This document shows, in pieces, positions 36,205 to 44,938 of a DNA stretch of 64,000 nucleotides. Location: contig NC_014219.1 in assembly GCF_000093085.1 (NCBI RefSeq), positions 372,001 to 436,000 on the forward strand, given 5' to 3'. The position numbers and the translations under genes are program-made. Within the stretch, counting starts at the first letter, position 1. Every line of letters begins with the position of its first letter. Source of the stretch: [Bacillus] selenitireducens MLS10 (GTDB lineage Bacteria > Bacillota > Bacilli > Bacillales > Salisediminibacteriaceae). The notes below the pieces were generated by a model, which saw nothing but the letters and a program-made list of their open reading frames with translations, did no database searches and was not told the DNA's origin.

Positions 36205-37398
36205 TTAGTCCTCTTCGGATTCAACTTTTGTAAACAGGGCTTCCGGGATCATGTCAAAGCCTTCAATGCGCGCCGCTTCAGGCACTTCAAGCATGAGGTA
36301 GATGCGCCCGTCGATCTCCACCTGCCTGAGAAAACGCAAGTCCTCCGGGCTCACGGACAGGTCGGCGGCTTTTGTTTTGATTTTGATGGACTTGGACTGG
36401 TATTTCGGCATGACGCTCGTTGCTTTGAAGGCATACTGCCGGTCGTCGACGATTTCCTCAAAGGCGGCTTCCACCTTTTCCGTATCCACATCCTCGACGC
36501 CGCTGATGCGGAGGACGTCTTCCACGTCCTTACTGTCGAGACGGGGCGGTTCGTCATCCTCGTTCTCTTCGACGACCCGGTTGATCTCTTCGTAGACGTT
36601 CGAGAGCGTGGAAGTGCTCATGGGTTTTCCGACGGCGCTTTTGACGATCTCTTCAAAAATGATCTTGTCTTCCTGAGCAGTGGTGACTTCTTCGGCGTTC
36701 AGGACGTCTTCAATAAACGGGTAGTTCGGTTCATGGGCCTTTCCTGCAGCGTAGAGCACGTGATTCACATCGGCGGCGCCGTCATTAAAGCACGGAAAGA
36801 GAAAGCCCGAGATCGGTGCTTTCAGGTTGATGACCGGATCGACGAGGATGTTGTATTTGAATTCTTTCTCCACATAGTCGAAAAGCAGCTCTTTTTTCGG
36901 ATCCTCGGTTTTGTTGATGCTGCAGAGGATAAAACCGTGGGCATAGACGGAGTCCCGGTCTGACTCTTCTGAGGTGATGTCCGCGGACTGCTTGACGGGC
37001 TTCATGTACGTGCCGCGGATAAAGGTGATGACGAGGTCCATCTCATACGTCTTCTCATGAAGCATCTTGGCGACAATCTTGAGCATCTCGTCGGTCCAGG
37101 ATTCGGTTTCGGCTGACAGAAGCCCCTGATGGAGAATCATCTGCGTGCTGTTTGACACGTCACGGCGGAACTTCAGCTCAAACAGCTTCTCATCGGCCTG
37201 ACCTGTCAGTACCTTTTTGAAGTTGGCGAGGAAGAGTTCCTTCTGTTCATCTTCGAGAAGGTCGAAGGGCATCGCTTCGTAATGATAGATCTCACTCGTG
37301 TCTTTCATAATATAGACGTTGAAGATGTCCGAGATCGTCATGAGGTCGTTATTCGGTTTGAACTGCTTCTTGATATGGGCGATATCTTTTTTGTTCAT
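36205..37398 (-). CDS. DUF4317 domain-containing protein
   Basis: A 397-aa soluble acidic protein whose start (MNKKDIAHIKKQF, DLMTISDIFNVYIMKD) and length match the DUF4317 family of Firmicutes, function unknown. Internal GFLFPCFNDGAADVNHVLY is a conserved-looking block. ATG 37398 has AGGAGT 9 nt upstream, so the longer frame to 37455 is unlikely. No obvious functional link to neighbours. Confidence 0.8.
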   Translation of the reverse strand: MNKKDIAHIKKQFKPNNDLMTISDIFNVYIMKDTSEIYHYEAMPFDLLEDEQKELFLANFKKVLTGQADEKLFELKFRRDVSNSTQMILHQGLLSAETESWTDEMLKIVAKMLHEKTYEMDLVITFIRGTYMKPVKQSADITSEESDRDSVYAHGFILCSINKTEDPKKELLFDYVEKEFKYNILVDPVINLKAPISGFLFPCFNDGAADVNHVLYAAGKAHEPNYPFIEDVLNAEEVTTAQEDKIIFEEIVKSAVGKPMSTSTLSNVYEEINRVVEENEDDEPPRLDSKDVEDVLRISGVEDVDTEKVEAAFEEIVDDRQYAFKATSVMPKYQSKSIKIKTKAADLSVSPEDLRFLRQVEIDGRIYLMLEVPEAARIEGFDMIPEALFTKVESEED

Positions 37399-37468
37399 CG
37401 ATTGATCACTCCTGGCTTTGTTGAGTATACTTGTCGATTCTATCACAGTTCCCAAGGTGACATGTGAA

Positions 37469-37500
37469 CAAAAAAACGCCAGCCGGAGTCCGGCGTGGCG
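37469..37500 (-). terminator. Terminator of cdd
   Basis: CGCCA-CGCCGGA / TCCGGC-TGGCG is followed on the minus strand by seven T residues. Confidence 0.9.
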
Positions 37501-37508
37501 CTTGGGTC

Positions 37509-37907
37509 TTACATGTCAAGATCGGTAAAGGCAAGGGGGAGGATCTCCCTCAGCGTGTGTGTGCTGATCTCGCCTTTCGCATTCGTCAGGTAAATCGGCA
37601 TATCGGGCGGGCACAGTTCAGCCATGACCTGCCGGCAGATGGCGCAGGGCGGGAGGAAGTCTTCCGTATCCCCGGCAACGGCGACGGCTTTGAAATCGCC
37701 TTTTTGGTACCCTTCTGCCATCGCGGTGAACATGGCGGTCCTCTCCGCGCAATTCGTCGCCCCAAAAGAGACGTTCTCCACATTCACGCCTGTGATCACG
37801 CGATCGTCTGTCATCAGAAAGGCTGCCCCTACAGGGAATTTGGAGTAAGGGACGTAGGCATGCTGTTTAATTGATCGGGCTTGTTGCATCAGTTGTTCTT
37901 TATCCAT
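37509..37907 (-). CDS. cdd: Cytidine deaminase
   Basis: A 132-aa tetrameric-type cytidine deaminase with zinc ligands in NCAERTA (catalytic Glu) and PPCAICRQ. It salvages cytidine and deoxycytidine to uridine forms. GAGG lies about 10 nt before ATG. It stands alone, with its own terminator. Confidence 0.95.
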   Translation of the reverse strand: MDKEQLMQQARSIKQHAYVPYSKFPVGAAFLMTDDRVITGVNVENVSFGATNCAERTAMFTAMAEGYQKGDFKAVAVAGDTEDFLPPCAICRQVMAELCPPDMPIYLTNAKGEISTHTLREILPLAFTDLDM

Positions 37908-38000
37908 CGTCGGTCGCCTCTTTCCGCCATTGCTGGCCGTATAATCGGTCTCCCTATTATATAGGATTGAAAACGGTTAATCAAGTCTGACATCTGACAT

Positions 38001-38582
38001 TCAAGGGGTTTGCAACCCGACGGCGCTGATGCCGTGATTGGTGAAATTGGCAATCATCCAGGCGATGACTTCCGGCGACTCTTCCATATTGTTTCGCACC
38101 CAGCTGTGCACGACGGCAATGCTGCCGTGGATGACGAACGTGCTCAGATGATCCGGATTAATCGGGGTATCTTTCACGTGATCCCGGAAGAAGGATTGGA
38201 GGAGGTGACGGTGCACCCGGTAAATGACCCGGCGCTGGAAGTCCGGATCGCCGTGGTCGCTGAAGATGATCCGGCTGTTCCGGCGATTCTCTTTCAGATA
38301 GCGCATGAGGCTTGTCGTCATCGCAAGGGCTTCGTCGTCCTTTGTGTAGTCGAAGGCGTTGAGCATCGCCTCCACGTCTTCCATAATCCGCTTTTGAATG
38401 CCTTCAAGGAGGTCGTGAATATCTTTATAGTGGGAGTAAAAGGTGGAACGGTTGATATCCGCTTCGCTGCAGAGCGCCTTAACGGTGATCGAATGGAGCG
38501 GTTTCTGTTCGAGGAGGGTAAGGAAACTCTCTTCGATGACGGATCGTGTATACTGCACTCGCCGGTCGGTTCGTCTGCTCAT
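38001..38582 (-). CDS. TetR/AcrR family regulator
   Basis: A 193-aa regulator with an N-terminal TetR helix-turn-helix (about residues 8-55; ITVKALCSEADINRSTFYSHY) and a C-terminal ligand domain resembling those paired with MMPL or YhgE exporters. It is divergent from the MMPL gene. The shared 139-nt region has overlapping promoters and an inverted repeat over its own -10, suggesting autorepression and control of the exporter. GGAGGG precedes ATG. Confidence 0.9.
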   Translation of the reverse strand: MSRRTDRRVQYTRSVIEESFLTLLEQKPLHSITVKALCSEADINRSTFYSHYKDIHDLLEGIQKRIMEDVEAMLNAFDYTKDDEALAMTTSLMRYLKENRRNSRIIFSDHGDPDFQRRVIYRVHRHLLQSFFRDHVKDTPINPDHLSTFVIHGSIAVVHSWVRNNMEESPEVIAWMIANFTNHGISAVGLQTP

Positions 38583-38636
38583 GGGCTGATCCCTCCTGTT
38601 TTCTGATGAAAAACAACACTCTGTCGGTTTTTGTAC

Positions 38637-38653
38637 ACAGTATAGCGTACTGT
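38637..38653. promoter_or_regulatory. Candidate TetR operator
   Basis: The inverted repeat ACAGTA-TAGCG-TACTGT (perfect 6-bp arms) overlaps the tetR -10 and abuts the mmpL -35. Confidence 0.6.
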
Positions 38654-38667
38654 TTGTTGATTATCAA
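38639..38667 (-). promoter_or_regulatory. Promoter of the TetR regulator
   Basis: On the minus strand TTGATA and TATACT are 17 nt apart. Confidence 0.75.
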
Positions 38668-38685
38668 ATCATGCGGGGCTATAAT
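38657..38685 (+). promoter_or_regulatory. Promoter of the MMPL exporter operon
   Basis: TTGATT and TATAAT are 17 nt apart. The -35 region overlaps the divergent tetR -35. Confidence 0.8.
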
Positions 38686-38720
38686 GATTAAGTTAATGAA
38701 CAATGACTGGAGTGCTCGGT

Positions 38721-40781
38721 GTGCAAAAATTCACGGAAATCATTACCCATTATCATAAATCAGTCGTCCTTGTATTCATGGCCCTGACCATCCTCAGTGC
38801 CGTGATGATCCCGTTTGTGACGGTGAACTACAACATCAACGACTACCTGCCTGAAGATTCCCCGTCCATGGTGGCGGTAGATGTTCTTGAAGAAGAATTC
38901 GGCAGTCCGATGCAGAATGCGAGAGTCATGATCGAAGACGTGTCCGTGCAGGAAGCCCTCACATACAAAGACCGCCTCGAAGCGATTGAGGGCGTGTCGG
39001 ATGTGACCTGGCTTGACGACGTGGTGGATCTTCGGACGCCCCTTGAACTCGTGGATGAAGGGATGCTCGAGACGTATTACCAAGACCGCTATGCCATCAT
39101 CGAGATGACGATTCAGGAAGGGGAGGAGCTGGCAATTACAGATGAGATCTACGAGCTGATCGGCGAGGAGAATGCCCTCGTCGGCGATGCGATTGATACG
39201 GCCGTGTCGCAGCAGATGGCGTTTACGGAGACGCTGTTCGCGGCCCTCCTGCTCGTGCCGATTATCATCATTATCCTCATCCTCTCAACGACTTCCTGGG
39301 TGGAGCCGCTGTTTTTCCTGACAGCGATCGGGGTGTCGGTGCTGATCAATCTCGGGACGAACATCTTCATCGGAGAAGTCTCCTTCGTCACCAATTCCGT
39401 CGCGCCGATCCTGCAGCTCGCCGTCGCTCTCGACTATGCGATCTTTTTGCTCCACAGCTTCAGCGATCAAAGGAAGACGGATTCCAATCCGGTGACGGCG
39501 ATGCAAAAGGCAGTACGCCAGTCGTTTCCGGCGATTGCGGCCAGTGCAGCAACGACGTTCTTCGGCTTTATGGCCCTTGCGGTCATGGAGTTTGAGATCG
39601 GGGCAGATCTTGGTCTGAACCTTGTCAAAGGCATCGCGCTAAGCTTCATCAGCGTCGTCGTGTTCCTGCCGGCTCTGACGGTCTGGCTGTTCAAATGGAT
39701 CGACAAGACCCAGCATAAGCCGATGTTCCCGCAGTTTCGAAACGTCGGCAAGCGTGTGGTCAAAGTCCGTTATTTCTCGATCGTCCTCGTGGCCCTGATC
39801 ATTTTCCCTGCGTATCTCGCCCAGCAGGAGACGAGCTTTATCTACGGCATAGGCGAGCAGCCTGAGGACACGCGCCTCGGAGCGGATGAGGTGAAAGTCA
39901 ACGAGGTCTTCGGACAGTCGACGCCGATCGTGCTTCTCGTGCCGAGAGGAGACGTGCCCCGGGAGCTGTCCCTTGAACAGGATCTGTTGGCCATCCCGGA
40001 AGTCGACAGCATCATGTCCTACAATGAGCTGATCGGTTCGATGATTCCTCAGGAACATCTTGATGAATCGATGACAGAGGCTTTTCTCTCTGAGAACTAC
40101 AGTCAGCTCATCCTCTATACGGAAACGGAATCCGAAGGGGACGAGGCCTTTGCTGTAGTGGAAGAAGTCAAATCGTATGCCGGGGCCTATTACGGGGACG
40201 GCTTCCATGCCCTCGGGGAGAGTGTCTCCCTCTACGACATTAAAGACATCGTCCTGGACGATAACCGGGCTGTAAACATCATGACGGTCATTGCCATCGG
40301 TGCCGTGATCATGGTGACGTTCCGGTCCCTTTTGCTTCCGGTGATTCTGCTTGTGACGATCCAGTCGTCGGTATGGATCAACCTGGCCGTGCCGTATGTG
40401 ACAGACACACCGCTCGTCTATATCGGCTATCTGGTTGTCGGAACCGTGCAGCTTGCGGCGACGGTGGACTATGCGATCCTGTTCACCGAGAATTTCATGG
40501 AGAACCGCAAGCGGATGCCGGCGCGTGCGGCAATCATCGATACCGTCAACAACAAGACGTTCTCCATCTCGATCTCGGCGGCGATTCTGTCGAGTGTCGG
40601 ATTTATCCTGTTTCTCACCTCGACGAATCCGATCATCGGATCCATCGGACTTCTCATCGGACGGGGCGCCCTGCTGGCTTTCCTCATGGTCCTGTTCCTG
40701 CTTCCGGCGATTCTTCTTGTCGGAGACAGGCTTGTTGAGAAACTGACGTATAAGACGGATTTCTATAAGGAGCGTGACTGA
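38721..40781 (+). CDS. MMPL/RND-family transporter
   Basis: A protein of 686 aa (GTG start) with the RND/MMPL layout: TM1 (about residues 12-32), a soluble loop, a cluster of five TMs (about 160-310), TM7 (about 345), a second soluble loop and five more TMs (about 515-670). Conserved intramembrane Asp/Tyr patterns VALDYAIFLLH and ATVDYAILFTE are seen in the two halves. It exports lipids or hydrophobic compounds using proton motive force (family knowledge). GTG 38721 has GGAG 8 nt upstream; ATG 38703 lacks a ribosome site. It is followed 2 nt later by its heptad-repeat partner. Confidence 0.9.
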   Translation: MQKFTEIITHYHKSVVLVFMALTILSAVMIPFVTVNYNINDYLPEDSPSMVAVDVLEEEFGSPMQNARVMIEDVSVQEALTYKDRLEAIEGVSDVTWLDDVVDLRTPLELVDEGMLETYYQDRYAIIEMTIQEGEELAITDEIYELIGEENALVGDAIDTAVSQQMAFTETLFAALLLVPIIIIILILSTTSWVEPLFFLTAIGVSVLINLGTNIFIGEVSFVTNSVAPILQLAVALDYAIFLLHSFSDQRKTDSNPVTAMQKAVRQSFPAIAASAATTFFGFMALAVMEFEIGADLGLNLVKGIALSFISVVVFLPALTVWLFKWIDKTQHKPMFPQFRNVGKRVVKVRYFSIVLVALIIFPAYLAQQETSFIYGIGEQPEDTRLGADEVKVNEVFGQSTPIVLLVPRGDVPRELSLEQDLLAIPEVDSIMSYNELIGSMIPQEHLDESMTEAFLSENYSQLILYTETESEGDEAFAVVEEVKSYAGAYYGDGFHALGESVSLYDIKDIVLDDNRAVNIMTVIAIGAVIMVTFRSLLLPVILLVTIQSSVWINLAVPYVTDTPLVYIGYLVVGTVQLAATVDYAILFTENFMENRKRMPARAAIIDTVNNKTFSISISAAILSSVGFILFLTSTNPIIGSIGLLIGRGALLAFLMVLFLLPAILLVGDRLVEKLTYKTDFYKERD

Positions 40782-40783
40782 AT

Positions 40784-42625
40784 ATGAACAAATGGACAGC
40801 AGGTCTCCTCGCAGCCCTGATTCTGCCTCCGGTGTACATCGGATTTGCCGATGACACGGCACATGATAATGAAACGCCTGAGACATCCGGCACCGACGGT
40901 GAAGTGGCTTCCAAAGAAGAAGTCATCTACGGCAACCTGAATCATGACGGCTCCGTGACGGACCTTTATGTGGTCAATATGCTCGACGTGACAAGCGCGG
41001 GGCGAATTGTGGATTACGGCAATTATGACAGTGTGCAGAACCTGACGAGCCTGGCTGAAATCCAAATCGACGGAGACGAGATCTCTGCCGAAGCGGAAGA
41101 GGGCTGGTTTTATTACCAGGGCAATAAGGACGGTGCCACGCTCCCCTGGGCCATGGACATCACCTATACCCTTGACGGGGAAGAGGTGGATGCCGGTGAT
41201 CTTGCCGGTGCCGACGGGCATCTGCATCTGAGCTTGACGACCGAAGCCAATGACGGGGTGAATCCGTCGTTTTATGAGAACTATACCTTGCAGGTATCGG
41301 TGAGCTTTGACGCCTCCGTCGCAGGGAATATCCACGCGCCGGATGCGACCGTGGCCAATGCGGGCAAGGAGCGTCAGCTGTCCTATACGGTCATGCCCGA
41401 AACGGACGGGGACATAGAGTTTTTTGCCGATGTGACGGATTTCGAGATGAACGGCATCGAGATCGCCGCGATTCCGATGACCCTCGCCATGGAAGACCCG
41501 GATACCGGGGAGATGGTCTCGGAGCTTCGGGATCTGAGTGACGGTATTGCCGAGATTCATGATGGCGTCGGTGAGCTGAATGACGGTGTCTTTGAGCTCG
41601 TTGACGGACTGTGGACGCTGACGGACGGGTCTTCCGACTTCCTCTCAGGACTGCGTGAAGTGGACGGCTCCTCCGGAGATCTCGTTCACGGTTCGAGAGA
41701 GATCCGGGACGGACTCGCGCAACTTGACCGGGAGCTCGATGTATCCGAGTTTGATATGGACGTCGACTTGAACGGTTTTGATGAGCTGACGAAAGGCCTT
41801 CACGAGCTGTCCGGGGGACTTGAAGAACTCTCCGGCGGGCTTGGTTTACTGGGTGACCAATATGAAGAAGCGAGAAAGGCCCTCGATGAGGCAGTGAAGG
41901 CCATTCCTGAAGAGGTGCCTTCTGAAGAGGCCATCAAGGCGCTGTACATGACGACAGAGGATCATGAGACGCTCGACAGCCTCGTGGATCAGTACGCCGC
42001 TGCGCAGCGGGTCAAACAGACGTACGACGCAGTCAGTGGAGCATTTGATGCCGTGACGGGCACCCTCGGTGAAGCCGTCAAAGGTCTTGATGAGTCGGTG
42101 ACAGGTCTTCGCACGATGGCTTCTGAACTCGAGGCGTCGCTCGCGTCCTTTGAAGACCTCGAAGACCCGGAAGCCCTTGAAGGTCTCCGTGAGCTTGAAC
42201 GGGGCATCGGGGAACTGTCGTCAAACTACCACGCCTTTCATGACGGACTCGTGTCGTATACCGGAGGCGTCGGTGAGCTCGCCGGCAACTACCGTGATCT
42301 CGATGACGGCGTCAGTGAGGCCGCAGATGGAACACGTGAGCTCGGTGACGGGACCGATGAACTGTATGACGGGACAGGTGAACTTGAAGAAAACACCCGG
42401 GATCTCCCGGATCAGATTCAGGACGAAGTGGATGAATTGATGGCGGAGTATGACAAGTCCGACTACGAGCCTGTTTCGTTTGTGTCAGAGCGAAACGAGC
42501 AGGTGTCGGTCGTGCAGTTCGTCCTTCGCACAGATGCGATAGAACTTCCTGACGATGAAGACGGGGAGCTTGCAGAGGAAGACGAAGAGAACTGGTTCGA
42601 CCGGATTATGAACCTGTTCTCCTGA
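40784..42625 (+). CDS. Secreted or membrane heptad-repeat protein (YhgE-like accessory of MMPL exporter)
   Basis: A 613-aa protein with an N-terminal signal or anchor (about residues 5-22), a beta-rich domain (about 45-230), then a long helical region (about 245-570) of Leu/Gly heptads such as ELNDGVFELVDGL and ELGDGTDELYDGTGEL. This is the X-X-X-Leu-X-X-Gly repeat family linked to YhgE/Pip and MMPL genes. A C-terminal acidic stretch ends in DRIMNLFS. It probably scaffolds or spans the wall for the exporter. AAGGAG precedes ATG, and it starts 2 nt after the exporter stop. Confidence 0.82.
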   Translation: MNKWTAGLLAALILPPVYIGFADDTAHDNETPETSGTDGEVASKEEVIYGNLNHDGSVTDLYVVNMLDVTSAGRIVDYGNYDSVQNLTSLAEIQIDGDEISAEAEEGWFYYQGNKDGATLPWAMDITYTLDGEEVDAGDLAGADGHLHLSLTTEANDGVNPSFYENYTLQVSVSFDASVAGNIHAPDATVANAGKERQLSYTVMPETDGDIEFFADVTDFEMNGIEIAAIPMTLAMEDPDTGEMVSELRDLSDGIAEIHDGVGELNDGVFELVDGLWTLTDGSSDFLSGLREVDGSSGDLVHGSREIRDGLAQLDRELDVSEFDMDVDLNGFDELTKGLHELSGGLEELSGGLGLLGDQYEEARKALDEAVKAIPEEVPSEEAIKALYMTTEDHETLDSLVDQYAAAQRVKQTYDAVSGAFDAVTGTLGEAVKGLDESVTGLRTMASELEASLASFEDLEDPEALEGLRELERGIGELSSNYHAFHDGLVSYTGGVGELAGNYRDLDDGVSEAADGTRELGDGTDELYDGTGELEENTRDLPDQIQDEVDELMAEYDKSDYEPVSFVSERNEQVSVVQFVLRTDAIELPDDEDGELAEEDEENWFDRIMNLFS

Positions 42626-42645
42626 TTATAAAAGAAACACACCAA

Positions 42646-42681
42646 AAAACCCGCAGAGGCACCGATGCCTTTGCGGGTTTT
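42646..42681. terminator. Bidirectional terminator
   Basis: AAAACCCGCA-AGGCA / TGCCT-TGCGGGTTTT closes the exporter operon and the convergent GNAT operon. Confidence 0.9.
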
Positions 42682-42717
42682 GACGATGGTTTGGCTTGCC
42701 GCCCGGCTCCGTTCGGA

Positions 42718-43263
42718 TCAGATGTCGGCCTCGTCGCTTTTCAGGCGTGCATATACAATGTGATCGACGAAATGATCATAGAGGAATTCGGCATGTCTGA
42801 GCCGGCCTTCTTCCTGAAAGCCGAGGCGCTCAGGAATGGCGCGGCTTTTCGTGTTCCGTGACGCGGCGCGGATCTCGATCCGCTCGAGGTTCAGATCGTG
42901 AAAGCAGTGATGAATCAGGGCCTTGCAAGCCTTGGTCATGATGCCTTTCCCTTCGAACCCGTCGCCGAGCCAGTAGCCGATGGATGTGGAACGGTTGCCC
43001 CAGTGAATGCCGTGGAGACCGATGACGCCGGCAAGCTGGCCCTTGTACCAGATCCCGGCGTGAAAGCCGTCCTGAGAGACGAACTGCTTCAGTCCCATTT
43101 CAATGAACTTCCGGGAATCACCGGGCTGGTAAATGTCATCGACCCACGGGAGCCATGTCCGTAGATGCCGTCTTGAATGTTCCGTGATGAGATAGAGCGG
43201 CTCGGCGTGGCGGAGTTCGAGGATGCGCAATTCGGTGTCTTCGTCAAGCTGGTGATAAAACAT
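42718..43263 (-). CDS. GNAT acetyltransferase, RimJ/RimL (YdaF) type
   Basis: A 181-aa GNAT enzyme with the acetyl-CoA loop in GYWLGDGFEGKGIMTKAC and late NTKSRAIPERLGFQEEG. It resembles RimL and YdaF N-acetyltransferases acting on protein N termini or small amines. Target unknown. GACAGGAGG precedes ATG. It is the third gene of an apparent operon with the AAC(3)-like and SRAP genes; the gap is 17 nt. Confidence 0.88.
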   Translation of the reverse strand: MFYHQLDEDTELRILELRHAEPLYLITEHSRRHLRTWLPWVDDIYQPGDSRKFIEMGLKQFVSQDGFHAGIWYKGQLAGVIGLHGIHWGNRSTSIGYWLGDGFEGKGIMTKACKALIHHCFHDLNLERIEIRAASRNTKSRAIPERLGFQEEGRLRHAEFLYDHFVDHIVYARLKSDEADI

Positions 43264-43280
43264 GGGTTTCCTCCTGTCTG

Positions 43281-44096
43281 TCAGTCTGCGGTTTGGGTCT
43301 GTCGGTGTGCCGTGAACCAGGTGGTGGAAGCGTCCACCGCATCGCGAAGAGCGAAGACTTTCGCCGTGGCATCGCCGATCTTACCGGTATGGACGGGGTA
43401 CGTCTCTTCAAAGGTGCGGCCGATCTCTTCAAACACCTCTTCATCGAGGTCGACCTCTTCGTACGTGATCCACTGCCTGACACCGTCTGTGAGGACCGGT
43501 GCGCCCTTTTCGATCATCGGCGGGGACGGGGCAATGTATTCACCGAGGTGAAAGCACGTGTTGGCGTCGTAGCCGTTGCCGATAAAGAGCACTTTGGCGC
43601 CATGCTCATAGAGCCGGCCAAGGGGCGAGTCCTCACCGAGACCGCAGGCAAGAGGATGCGGATGAAGCACGGTCCTTGCGAGAGGTCCCCGCGCCGAAAA
43701 AGAGAGGGCCGGGTGCAGGCTCCGGTCAGTGCCGGGCCATGTGCGGAAGTGTTCGGCGATGGTGCCGATCCCCCGGGTCTGTGTGATGGCCGGGTCATAG
43801 GCAGGCATCGTGTCCCGGATCGTCTGCCACCAGGCTTGCGGGACAGCCGGCGCCTCCCATTCGGACGGATCACTCAGGTCACCGCTCTGTGCAGGCATGA
43901 CGATGGTTCCGTCAGGCCCTATGGCTGTGATCAGGGCCCCGATGACGGCGGCACTCCCGCCGTTCACCCAGCCTAAGGCAGACAGGGAGGCGTGAACGAG
44001 GAGGAGGTCTCCCTCTTCGATGCCGTTTATTTTGAGGTCGCGTGTCAGGGTATCAACGGTATTCAATACGGTGGAAGCATGGATTTCATTCGTCAC
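43281..44096 (-). CDS. Aminoglycoside N3-acetyltransferase-like protein (YokD type)
   Basis: A 271-aa AAC(3)-fold enzyme. Characteristic segments are LLVHASLSALGWVNGG near residue 32, DGTIVMPAQSGD near 62 and DSPLGRLYEHGAKVLFIG near 155, with catalytic His/Asp positions typical of the family. Chromosomal YokD-like members often have unknown natural substrates, so resistance is not implied. GTG start has GGAG 9 nt upstream, 6 nt after the SRAP stop. Confidence 0.85.
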   Translation of the reverse strand: MTNEIHASTVLNTVDTLTRDLKINGIEEGDLLLVHASLSALGWVNGGSAAVIGALITAIGPDGTIVMPAQSGDLSDPSEWEAPAVPQAWWQTIRDTMPAYDPAITQTRGIGTIAEHFRTWPGTDRSLHPALSFSARGPLARTVLHPHPLACGLGEDSPLGRLYEHGAKVLFIGNGYDANTCFHLGEYIAPSPPMIEKGAPVLTDGVRQWITYEEVDLDEEVFEEIGRTFEETYPVHTGKIGDATAKVFALRDAVDASTTWFTAHRQTQTAD

Positions 44097-44102
44097 AGTG
44101 GG

Positions 44103-44786
44103 TCACTCCGTTTCGTTCGGTATGGGTGCGATGCATGTCGGTGAGTCGTGTTTCGGTGAGTTGACGAGACTCGATACGGCCGTCGCAGTCATCTGCCGGC
44201 TGTCAAAAGGGGTAAGAAGCGACTTCAGCCTGTCCGTCCCTGTTTCGCGCCGGTCAAGCCAGATGGCTTCCTGATCCCTTGTCAGGATGGCCGGCATCCG
44301 GTTATGGATCGGGGCCATGAGCGTATTCGGTTCCGTGGTGATGATCGTACAGCTCGTGATCGTTTCCCCTCCTTCATCCTGCCAGCGGTCCCAAAGCCCG
44401 GCCATGGCGAACGGTTCCCCGTCTCTGAGTTGGATATGCATGGGAACTTTTCCGGTTTCAGTTTTTTGCCATTCAAAAAACCCGTTCGCAGGGATGATGC
44501 AGCGCCTGCGTGTCAGAAGCTTCGCAAACGACGGCTTCTCGTAAAGGGTCTCGGCCCGTGCGTTGATCATCTTAGACCCGATCTTGGGGTCTTTTGCAAA
44601 CGAGGGGATCAGGCCCCAACGAAGGAAACCGGCCCGGTTCGTTTTTCCATCATGAACAATGGCGAGAATGTCCTGGGAGGGCGCGATGTTATACCTCGGA
44701 TCAAGGGCGATGGCTTCAAGATTGTCAAGCTCAAACCTGCGTGCAATCAGGTTTGGCTGATGATACAAGCTGAATCGGCCGCACAT
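44103..44786 (-). CDS. SRAP domain protein (YedK/HMCES family)
   Basis: A 227-aa SRAP-domain protein. Cys2 (MCGRFS) is the nucleophile that forms a thiazolidine crosslink with abasic sites in single-stranded DNA. Other conserved residues are Asn in YNIAPSQ, Glu in GFFEW and His in IHNRMP. It protects abasic sites at replication forks. The ribosome-binding site is weak. It heads a three-gene unit with AAC(3)-like and GNAT genes. Confidence 0.93.
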   Translation of the reverse strand: MCGRFSLYHQPNLIARRFELDNLEAIALDPRYNIAPSQDILAIVHDGKTNRAGFLRWGLIPSFAKDPKIGSKMINARAETLYEKPSFAKLLTRRRCIIPANGFFEWQKTETGKVPMHIQLRDGEPFAMAGLWDRWQDEGGETITSCTIITTEPNTLMAPIHNRMPAILTRDQEAIWLDRRETGTDRLKSLLTPFDSRQMTATAVSSLVNSPKHDSPTCIAPIPNETE

Positions 44787-44870
44787 GGGGCTTCACCCGC
44801 TTTCTGAACAAAGTCAATGCTTTCAGTTTACCATAATCCCGGCAAAGCGGGCAGCTCTTCGAACAAGAAG

Positions 44871-44899
44871 TTGACAGCGCTTTCAATTAGCCATAAAGT
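44871..44899 (+). promoter_or_regulatory. Promoter of the DUF2804 gene
   Basis: A perfect TTGACA is 17 nt from TAAAGT, 40 nt before the start codon. Confidence 0.65.
44872..44885 (+). promoter_or_regulatory. Candidate cre site (CcpA) over the -35
   Basis: TGACAGCGCTTTCA matches the cre consensus TGWAANCGNTNWCA at 13 of 14 positions and overlaps the -35 box. It would allow catabolite repression. Confidence 0.55.
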
Positions 44900-44938
44900 A
44901 GACGGTAACAAGACCGATTTTAGAAGGGGGTTGAAGGC

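Noticed and set aside
36157-36963. 268-codon plus-strand frame over the DUF4317 gene
   Set aside because: Antisense to a gene with a good Shine-Dalgarno and family match; no start signal.
39639-40886. Long open frame (415 codons) antisense to the MMPL exporter
   Set aside because: It mirrors the exporter codon phase, is rich in Arg/His/Asp without any fold signature and has no ribosome site. The sense gene is unmistakable.
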